A stretch of DNA of 9,327 bases from Chloroflexi bacterium UBA6265 (GTDB taxonomy: Bacteria > Chloroflexota > Chloroflexia > Thermomicrobiales > UBA6265), in NCBI GenBank assembly GCA_002440805.1, contig DJVD01000109.1, positions 6,003 through 15,329 on the forward strand. The letters run 5' to 3'. How positions within the stretch are numbered: position 1 is the stretch's first letter; every line of letters starts with the position of its first letter. This document shows positions 1-4,526 of this stretch, one piece after another. The notes beneath the pieces were generated by a model. That model was not told the origin of the DNA, searched no databases, and saw nothing but the letters and a program-made list of their open reading frames with translations. The position numbers and the translations under genes are program-made.

Positions 1-560
1 CCCTTGGTGACCAGTGCCCGGGGGCGAAGCTCAACAATCATTTTGCCTGGGGTACAACGCAGCCCGTTGGCTTCGGCCAATGGCACGACGATCGGGAGCA
101 ACAACGATTCGGTTGCATCCGGATCGGCAACGTTCCGAAAATGGATCGTACCGCTGAGGCGTTTGTTTTCCCAGATGAGATCCGAAACGTCCATTTGGGC
201 GGCCAGGTCGTGCTTCACAGCGGCCATCACTGCACCGATTGCCTCGATCGCAGCGAGCCCGGCTTCGTGATCGTGGCGCTTGCCACGCTCCCACCATTCG
301 AGCCCGTGGTTGCCCACCACGATCAAATCATCGATTGCGATCATGCGCGCCACGTCATCAACGGCGCGGCCGGTAATGATTCCGGCAATATCGATTTGGC
401 CAGCAATCTCTTCAAGAGCCTCGGCCGCGCCCGGAAATGCCACCGCACTGGCGGGCGTAGGGGCGATTTCACTCAGGGCACCATCGAAATCACTGAACAG
501 CCCCGCCGGCCGGTGCGAAATCACTTCGATAATACGGTCGGCTACAGATTGCAGTGTCAT
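1..560 (-). CDS. otsB: Trehalose-6-phosphate phosphatase, N-terminal part (cut by left edge)
   Basis: This is the first 186 codons of a HAD-superfamily phosphatase that continues past the window start. OtsB-family enzymes remove phosphate from trehalose 6-phosphate to give trehalose, a cytoplasmic step of compatible-solute synthesis. Visible motifs are HAD motif I DFDGALSEIAPTP (D24 nucleophile, D26 acid/base), motif II IITGR (T63), VVGNHGLEWW at 81-90, a KRLSGTIHFRN segment, GKMIVELRP, and a final KG whose K186 matches the motif III lysine. The motif III Asp pair would lie beyond the edge. The ATG at 558-560 follows a purine-rich AAAGGGAG. Motif I has Ala where the family normally has Thr (DxDGT). 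The gene lies 30 bases after a secreted-protein gene on the same strand and is probably co-transcribed with it. A related sugar-phosphate phosphatase such as mannosyl-3-phosphoglycerate phosphatase is a less likely alternative. Confidence 0.85.
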   Translation of the reverse strand, partial: MTLQSVADRIIEVISHRPAGLFSDFDGALSEIAPTPASAVAFPGAAEALEEIAGQIDIAGIITGRAVDDVARMIAIDDLIVVGNHGLEWWERGKRHDHEAGLAAIEAIGAVMAAVKHDLAAQMDVSDLIWENKRLSGTIHFRNVADPDATESLLLPIVVPLAEANGLRCTPGKMIVELRPRALVTK

Positions 561-590
561 AGCTCCCTTTCCACAGGATAAGGCGTTTGG

Positions 591-1223
591 TTACTTGCGA
601 TAGGAATAAACCGCTCCGTCAACCATGGATACCCACACATCAATCACCACGTCTTGCTGTTCCACCGAGAGGTGGGCGTACACACGACCCCGTGGGGCAC
701 CTGGAGGGCCGAAGGGCAGTTCGCTGGTGCTGGTTTTAATAGTCACACCACCTTGCGCAGTCAGTAGCAAATCATCGGTAAAACCGTATTCGATGAGCGA
801 GTCATACACCATCGACATCTTGAAACGGTCAGGTGCGAGCGTCGGAATGAGCGAGGGATCGATTTCAACCGGCTCGACTTTGCCGGTATCAGTCTCGTAA
901 AACGCCTGGGCATCGGCGGAAAAGAACACTCCCTCCCACTTCACGCCAGTTACCAGCAATGGGCAACCGAGGCGGAGCGTGAAAAGGCGGGCGTCACCCT
1001 GCCACTGATGCGCCTCTTCGGTGGCGCGTTTGACTCCGGGAATGAGGGTGTCGTCAATCGATTTGAGATCGCCTACGCGGAGACGGCTTTCGACGCAAAT
1101 CGCCCCTGCGTCGTCTCCAAACGCTCCGGTCGGCGTGGACGTCTGTGCCGCAGCAATCGATGGAGCGATGATCAACATCGCGGCAAGAAGGATGACGATA
1201 TGGCTAGCGCGGAAAAACCTCAA
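591..1223 (-). CDS. Small secreted protein of unknown function
   Basis: I do not recognise a family. The chosen start is a TTG at 1221-1223, because GGAGGG lies 6 bases upstream and the protein then begins with a textbook signal peptide: MRFFR, then the hydrophobic stretch IVILLAAMLIIAPSIAAA, with likely cleavage after A26 before QTSTPTG. Longer in-frame starts up to 1418 would bury this signal behind 65 basic, unlikely residues. The product has 210 residues, about 184 after cleavage, with no lipobox and no later membrane segment. Two cysteines, C43 and C87, could form a disulfide outside the cell. The C-terminal part is rich in beta-forming stretches (GRVYAHLSVEQQDVVIDVWV) and ends VDGAVYSYRK, suggesting a small beta-rich extracytoplasmic domain. 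It lies 30 bases upstream of otsB on the same strand, which suggests one transcript but does not show a shared function. Confidence 0.7.
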   Translation of the reverse strand: MRFFRASHIVILLAAMLIIAPSIAAAQTSTPTGAFGDDAGAICVESRLRVGDLKSIDDTLIPGVKRATEEAHQWQGDARLFTLRLGCPLLVTGVKWEGVFFSADAQAFYETDTGKVEPVEIDPSLIPTLAPDRFKMSMVYDSLIEYGFTDDLLLTAQGGVTIKTSTSELPFGPPGAPRGRVYAHLSVEQQDVVIDVWVSMVDGAVYSYRK

Positions 1224-1228
1224 AACAA

Positions 1229-1234
1229 CCCTCC
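1229..1234 (-). promoter_or_regulatory. Shine-Dalgarno that decides a TTG start
   Basis: On the minus strand this reads GGAGGG, six bases before the TTG at 1221-1223. It is the only strong ribosome binding site near the 5' end of the secreted-protein gene, and it places the signal peptide at the extreme N-terminus. Confidence 0.7.
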
Positions 1235-1313
1235 GAAACCTGAGCCTAGATACCGCAAGAATACCAGCCGTGGCTGATTCCAGGCAGCAGCTACCCCTGC
1301 CTCGCCGTATATC

Positions 1314-1341
1314 TTCCCAACGATGGGAATACTGATACACT
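1314..1341 (+). promoter_or_regulatory. Possible cysS promoter with overlapping palindrome
   Basis: An extended -10 (TG-A-TACACT, hexamer 1336-1341) is preceded, 16 bases upstream, by TTCCCA (1314-1319), which matches four of six -35 positions. The same TTCCCA forms the left arm of a perfect palindrome, TTCCCA-ACGA-TGGGAA (1314-1329). The site lies in the ~200-base region between divergent genes and about 80 bases before the cysS-like start. The rest of 1224-1421 shows no gene and no strong promoter for the minus-strand genes. Confidence 0.3.
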
Positions 1342-1421
1342 GCCAAAAGTGCCATTCTTCGGTTTTCGCCGCTACCCTGGCGGAAACCTGACCACTTGAT
1401 CAAGATTCGGAGCACCACTAC

Positions 1422-2612
1422 ATGCGCCTGTATAACTCAATGTCCAACCAACTGGAAGAATTTGTGGTTGATGACAACCGCGTGGGTCTGTATGTGTGTG
1501 GCGTCACGCCTTACGATACGACCCACATCGGCCATGCGTTCACTTTTCTCACCTTCGATGTGCTGGTGCGGTACCTTCGCTATCACGGATATGACGTGAC
1601 ATACGTCCAAAACGTAACGGATATCGACGACGACATCTTGCGGAAATCGGCCGAGCTCGGCATGGATTGGCAGGAACTCGGGCGTCGGGAAACCAATCAG
1701 TTGCTGGACGATCTCCATCGCCTCAACGCTGTGCCATTCGATCATTTCGTTGCCGCCACCCAGCATATCGATGAAGTTATCGAGCTTGTAAAGGTACTGG
1801 TCGATAAGGGCTTCGCCTACGAAGCGAATGGCAGCGTGTACTTCTCGGTGGCGAAAGCTTCGGATTTCGGCAAGCTGAGCCACCTCGATCCGAACGAGAT
1901 GCTGCCGATCGCCAACGAGCGTGGCAACAACCCCAATGATCCGAACAAGATGGATCCGCTCGACTTCGTTTTGTGGCAAGCTGCGAAACCAGGCGAGCCA
2001 ACCTGGGAAACGCCCTGGGGACCCGGTCGACCGGGATGGCATATCGAATGCACCGCTATGGCGCAAAAATACCTGGGAGAGACATTCGCCATCCATGGTG
2101 GTGGATATGACCTGATCTTCCCGCATCACGAATGTGAAATCGCCCAGGCCGAGAACGCCACCGGCGAGCAGCCATACGTGCGCTACTGGATGCACGCCGC
2201 TATGGTGGATTACCACGGCGACAAGATGAGCAAATCCCTCGGCAATCTGGTGTATGTGCGCGACCTGCTCGAGGAATACTCTGGTGATGCCGTTCGCCTG
2301 AGCCTGTTGGCGCATCATTACCGTGAACCATGGGAATTCTTCGACGCGGACATGCCCCTTCACGCTGCGAACGCCGCCGCACTTTCAACCGCTGCCCACG
2401 AAACAAGCGGAAGCGGCGAGGCGCTGAATGTTGACGAGTTTCAGGCGCGATTCCTGGCGGCGATGGATAACGATCTCGATACACTCACGGCCATCAACGT
2501 GCTCAACGAGTTGGCCGACGAAGTGCTTGGCGCTGCCGGGATGGACATTCGCTCCGCACAGGCAACGTTGAGGGAACTGGCCGACCTGGTGGGTTTGGTG
2601 CTGGCGGCATAG
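1422..2612 (+). CDS. cysS: Cysteinyl-tRNA synthetase-family ligase, short form (CysRS or MshC-like)
   Basis: This is a class I synthetase of the CysRS family, which activates cysteine with ATP and transfers it to tRNA-Cys; the MshC branch transfers it to an amino-sugar instead. Visible are the HIGH motif in TTHIGHAFTF (H35-H38), the KMSKS signature at 268-272, and the four zinc ligands expected from E. coli CysRS: C26, C210, H235 and E239. The block PGEPTWETPWGPGRPGWHIE is also typical. The start is supported by the family N-terminus (MRLYN...) and GGAG 9 bases upstream. The protein has 396 residues against about 460 for most CysRS. It stops at the helix ending LVGLVLAA, so the C-terminal anticodon-binding region is absent. 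TPYDTTHIGHA without an Arg after HIGHA, and the short length, resemble MshC as much as CysRS. GGGYD replaces the usual GGGSD. There is no sign of frameshift, so the short form looks native. Confidence 0.85.
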   Translation: MRLYNSMSNQLEEFVVDDNRVGLYVCGVTPYDTTHIGHAFTFLTFDVLVRYLRYHGYDVTYVQNVTDIDDDILRKSAELGMDWQELGRRETNQLLDDLHRLNAVPFDHFVAATQHIDEVIELVKVLVDKGFAYEANGSVYFSVAKASDFGKLSHLDPNEMLPIANERGNNPNDPNKMDPLDFVLWQAAKPGEPTWETPWGPGRPGWHIECTAMAQKYLGETFAIHGGGYDLIFPHHECEIAQAENATGEQPYVRYWMHAAMVDYHGDKMSKSLGNLVYVRDLLEEYSGDAVRLSLLAHHYREPWEFFDADMPLHAANAAALSTAAHETSGSGEALNVDEFQARFLAAMDNDLDTLTAINVLNELADEVLGAAGMDIRSAQATLRELADLVGLVLAA

Positions 2613-2620
2613 CACCGCCA

Positions 2621-2651
2621 ATACTGGCCATACGGTCGGAAATGGCAGTAT
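2621..2651. repeat. Bulged inverted repeat after cysS / over rpsF promoter
   Basis: ATACTGGCCAT (2621-2631) pairs with ATGGCAGTAT (2642-2651), leaving one bulged G and a 10-base loop. It starts 9 bases after the cysS stop. There is no T-run behind it, so it is a poor intrinsic terminator. It overlaps the proposed rpsF -35/-10 region, so an operator or a transcript-end stem are both possible. Confidence 0.4.
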
Positions 2652-2654
2652 ACT
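2625..2654 (+). promoter_or_regulatory. Possible promoter of the rpsF-ssb-rpsR operon
   Basis: TATACT (2649-2654, five of six matches to the -10 consensus) is preceded by TGGCCA (2625-2630, four of six to the -35) with an 18-base spacer. It would give a leader of roughly 110 bases before the rpsF TTG, long enough to hold the leader hairpins described separately. Confidence 0.35.
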
Positions 2655-2663
2655 GATCCGTCG

Positions 2664-2681
2664 GGACCCTGCTACGGGTTC
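2664..2681 (+). other. Leader hairpin followed by a T-rich stretch (possible attenuator)
   Basis: GGACCC (2664-2669) can pair with GGGTTC (2676-2681) around a TGCTAC loop, with one G-U pair. The next bases are pyrimidine-rich (TCGTTCTGTTTCTGTG). It could be a weak terminator for the upstream ligase gene or an attenuator in the rpsF leader. The stem is only six pairs, so this is tentative. Confidence 0.3.
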
Positions 2682-2723
2682 TCGTTCTGTTTCTGTGTGT
2701 GCGGTATGGCCGCCCCACCTTTC

Positions 2724-2748
2724 TCCACCGGCAAATCATGGCGGTGGA
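2724..2748 (+). promoter_or_regulatory. Hairpin in rpsF leader, candidate S6:S18 autoregulatory element
   Basis: TCCACCG (2724-2730) pairs perfectly with CGGTGGA (2742-2748) around the 11-base loop GCAAATCATGG. The stem ends six bases before the AAAGGAAGGAA ribosome binding site of rpsF. Many bacteria control rpsF operons through a leader RNA that copies the S6:S18 site of 16S rRNA and carries a conserved CCG. This stem contains CCG opposite CGG, with GGC/GGCGG around it. Location and composition fit, but I could not align it to the motif. Confidence 0.45.
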
Positions 2749-2756
2749 AACCCAAA

Positions 2757-2762
2757 GGAAGG
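2757..2762 (+). promoter_or_regulatory. Shine-Dalgarno that decides the rpsF TTG start
   Basis: GGAAGG, within AAAGGAAGGAA, lies 7 bases before the TTG at 2770. An in-frame GTG at 2695 would place the leader hairpin inside the coding region and add residues foreign to S6, so TTG is preferred. Confidence 0.7.
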
Positions 2763-2769
2763 AACCCTT

Positions 2770-3429
2770 TTGGACAAAACCAAGTACCTCTCGCCGCGCG
2801 AGTACGAAATGCTGACCATTCTTCTCCCCGATCAGGGCGAGGACGAAACCAAGGCAGCAATCGAGAAAATGCTGAGCTACATCACCGATGAGCAGGGCAC
2901 CGTCGACAGCGTATCTGCCGATTCACCATGGGGCCGACGCCGCCTGGCCTACCCCATCCGCCACGAAGGCGTGGATTACCGCGATGGCCACTACGTGTTG
3001 GTCTACTTCACGGCTATGCCAAAGGCTATCAGCGAGATCGAGCGCGAACTTAAGCTTGATACGAACGTGGTGCGGTACCTTCTGCTGACGCACGATCCGC
3101 ACATGGGCGAGAAGATCGATCCGGCTGCCCTTGCCGAAGCCGCTGAGGCTGCCGATGAAGAATCCGCTGCTGCTGCCTACGCCGCCGAAACGGCAGCCAA
3201 GGCTGCTGCCGAAACTGCCGCCGCTGAACCGGCCGCTGATGAGTCCCAAGCCGCAACTGAAGCTGCAGAGCCAGCCGCTGTCGAAGAATCGGCTGAAGTT
3301 GACGTTGCTGCAGAATCGGTGGACACCGACGTTGCAGGGACCGCTGAAGTAGATGAAACTGTGGTTGAGGATGTAACCACAGAAGAAGCCGCCGCCGAAG
3401 GCGACGTGGAAAAAGCTGCCGAGGAGTAA
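2770..3429 (+). CDS. rpsF: Ribosomal protein bS6 with long acidic Ala/Glu-rich C-terminal tail
   Basis: S6 binds S18 and the central domain of 16S rRNA on the platform of the small subunit. The S6 fold covers about residues 11-108: REYEMLTILLPDQ at the start, SPWGRRRLAYPIRHEGVDYR with the WG+R+LAYPI signature, DGHYVLVYFTA, and the helix ISEIERELKLDTNVVRYLLL. With the TTG start the protein has 219 residues. Typical S6 has about 95-135, so the last ~105 residues are extra: a low-complexity segment of Ala, Glu, Asp, Thr and Val without aromatic residues, ending EKAAEE. The tail stays in frame and has normal codon use, so it is not a frameshift product. The gene is 21 bases before ssb and heads the rpsF-ssb-rpsR operon. 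The identity is secure; the tail's role is unknown. Confidence 0.95.
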   Translation: MDKTKYLSPREYEMLTILLPDQGEDETKAAIEKMLSYITDEQGTVDSVSADSPWGRRRLAYPIRHEGVDYRDGHYVLVYFTAMPKAISEIERELKLDTNVVRYLLLTHDPHMGEKIDPAALAEAAEAADEESAAAAYAAETAAKAAAETAAAEPAADESQAATEAAEPAAVEESAEVDVAAESVDTDVAGTAEVDETVVEDVTTEEAAAEGDVEKAAEE

Positions 3430-3450
3430 GCACCCGGAAGGAGCAACGCC

Positions 3451-3960
3451 ATGAGTTTCGCCAAAGTGACAATCGTTGGAAACCTGGGTCGGGATCCGGA
3501 AACGCGCTACACGCAAAACGGCACCCTGATTATTTCCTTCACGATCGCGGCACAGGGTCGCTTCCGCACTGGCGGTCAGCCTCAAACCACCACATGGTTC
3601 CGCGTAAGCGCATTTGGCCAGCAGGCTGAACGTTTGGCGAACATGGTGGAAAAGGGCTACATCGCCAAGGGGCGCCTGCTGTATGTCGAGGGCCAGTTGG
3701 AGGAGAACACCTTCACCGGCAACGATGGCCAGGAGCGCAGATCCCTCGAGGTGACGCTCACCGATTGGCAGTTTGTTGGTAGTAACCAACAAGATGGCCA
3801 GCGAAACCAGGGTGGCAGCTTCGGCGGGAATCAGGGCGGAAGCCAGGATTCGCCGGGCCCGCGTCGGACCGATTCTGACGGTGATGTATTTGAACCCTAT
3901 CCCGGCTCCAAGTACAACGACTCGGATCCGGAAGGCGATATGAACGACGTGCCATTCTAG
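3451..3960 (+). CDS. ssb: Single-stranded DNA-binding protein
   Basis: SSB coats single-stranded DNA during replication, repair and recombination and recruits partners through its C-terminal tip. The OB-fold covers about residues 1-110: MSFAKVTIVGNLGRDPETRY at the start, QTTTWFRVSAFGQQAE, then KGRLLYVEGQLEENTFTGND and GQERRSLEVTLTDWQFVG. A Gly/Gln/Asn/Ser-rich flexible linker follows, and the protein ends DMNDVPF, a clear version of the acidic DDIPF interaction tip. The length of 169 residues is normal for the family. GGAAGGAG (3436-3443) lies 7 bases before the ATG. It sits between rpsF and rpsR, the order found in very many bacteria, so S6, SSB and S18 are probably made from one message. 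Confidence 0.96.
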   Translation: MSFAKVTIVGNLGRDPETRYTQNGTLIISFTIAAQGRFRTGGQPQTTTWFRVSAFGQQAERLANMVEKGYIAKGRLLYVEGQLEENTFTGNDGQERRSLEVTLTDWQFVGSNQQDGQRNQGGSFGGNQGGSQDSPGPRRTDSDGDVFEPYPGSKYNDSDPEGDMNDVPF

Positions 3961-3990
3961 GCAACTAATACAGGAAATACGGATACAAAC

Positions 3991-4395
3991 ATGACAGATT
4001 CACGAAACGACGACAATCGAGAGAGCCGCCCCAGCCGCTTCGGTGGTGCCCAGGGTGGTGGTGAGCGCAGCGGAGGTCCTGGTGGCGATCGCGGTGGTGA
4101 GCGCAGCGGAGGCCCAGGTGGTGCCCGCGGCGGTGCCCGTCGTCCAGGTGGCGGCGGCGGTGGTCGCAGCTTCTCTGGTCGCCGCAAGGTTTGCCAGTAC
4201 TGCACCGATAACATTCGTCACGTCGATTACAAGGATCTCGCCCGCCTTCGCCGCCACGTTGGCGAGCGTGGCAAGATCGAACCCCGACGCAAGTTGGGCA
4301 CCTGCGCGCGACATCAGCGCTCGGTAACGGTGGCTATCAAGCGAGCCCGCTACATTGCCCTGTTGCCTTTCACCAGCAGTGCCCCGCGCGGATAA
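3991..4395 (+). CDS. rpsR: Ribosomal protein bS18 (zinc type) with Gly/Arg-rich N-terminal extension
   Basis: S18 pairs with S6 on the small-subunit platform. The conserved domain is residues ~64-128: [39 protein letters not shown] and [13 protein letters not shown]68, C71, C105 and H108 form a CxxC...CxxH zinc site, so this is the zinc-containing form. The protein has 134 residues against about 70-90 normally. The extra ~60 N-terminal residues are Gly/Arg-rich ([18 protein letters not shown], six Gly in a row), partly from two copies of a 36-bp repeat. The ATG has only a weak upstream signal (GGA, 7 bases away), so coupling to ssb 30 bases upstream may help its translation. The start cannot easily be moved downstream, because no ATG, GTG or TTG codon in frame was noticed before the S18 core. 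Confidence 0.95.
   Translation: MTDSRNDDNRESRPSRFGGAQGGGERSGGPGGDRGGERSGGPGGARGGARRPGGGGGGRSFSGRRKVCQYCTDNIRHVDYKDLARLRRHVGERGKIEPRRKLGTCARHQRSVTVAIKRARYIALLPFTSSAPRG
4057..4128 (+). repeat. 36-bp tandem repeat, two copies, inside rpsR
   Basis: The units at 4057-4092 and 4093-4128 each encode [10 protein letters not shown] plus DR or AR. The first 20 bases are identical and the few differences are mostly at third codon positions. The repeat is in frame and lengthens the Gly/Arg-rich arm by 12 residues per unit. Confidence 0.85.
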
Positions 4396-4416
4396 ACCGC
4401 ATCAGTAGTCGGCTTG

Positions 4417-4465
4417 AATGGCGCGTTTCCAGGGTCTGTCTCATGATCCCGTGAGACGCGCCATT
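4417..4465 (+). terminator. Inverted repeat with alternative stems after rpsR
   Basis: AATGGCGCGT (4417-4426) pairs perfectly with ACGCGCCATT (4456-4465). Within it, GTCTCA (4438-4443) pairs with TGAGAC (4452-4457). The two stems share bases 4456-4457, so they compete at that end. The outer right arm is followed by only a short T stretch (TTTCCGTTC), so termination would be weak or regulated. It lies 21 bases after the rpsR stop and could end the ribosomal-protein transcript or protect its 3' end. The rest of 4396-4526 holds no gene. Confidence 0.5.
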
Positions 4466-4526
4466 TCCGTTCAATCGGCCATCCCCACCAGACGAGCTTC
4501 GTTGCCAACAAAGGGTTGAGGCATAC

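Noticed and set aside
31..297. Short minus-strand frame in the otsB region
   Set aside because: It has no motif, and a different minus-strand frame carries the whole set of OtsB motifs without a stop up to the window edge.
1224..1418. 65-residue N-terminal extension of the secreted protein
   Set aside because: The upstream starts lack a good ribosome binding site, and the extension would hide a classic signal peptide. The TTG at 1221-1223 has GGAGGG at ideal spacing.
1437..2363. 308-codon open frame antisense to the CysRS-like gene
   Set aside because: The plus-strand frame has unmistakable family motifs along its whole length. The antisense frame has no recognisable domain and no ribosome binding site; it is a by-product of codon bias.
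2695..2769. GTG start giving rpsF 25 more codons
   Set aside because: The added residues do not resemble S6, and the leader hairpin and the strong AAAGGAAGGAA site would fall inside the gene.
2923..3792. 289-codon open frame antisense to rpsF and ssb
   Set aside because: It spans two clear plus-strand genes and their gap. Its Ser/Gly-rich middle simply mirrors the Ala/Glu codons of the S6 tail.
4036..4170. Gly-rich repeats in rpsR as a possible CRISPR or mobile repeat
   Set aside because: Only two full 36-bp units exist, they are in frame with no spacers, and they encode a protein arm.
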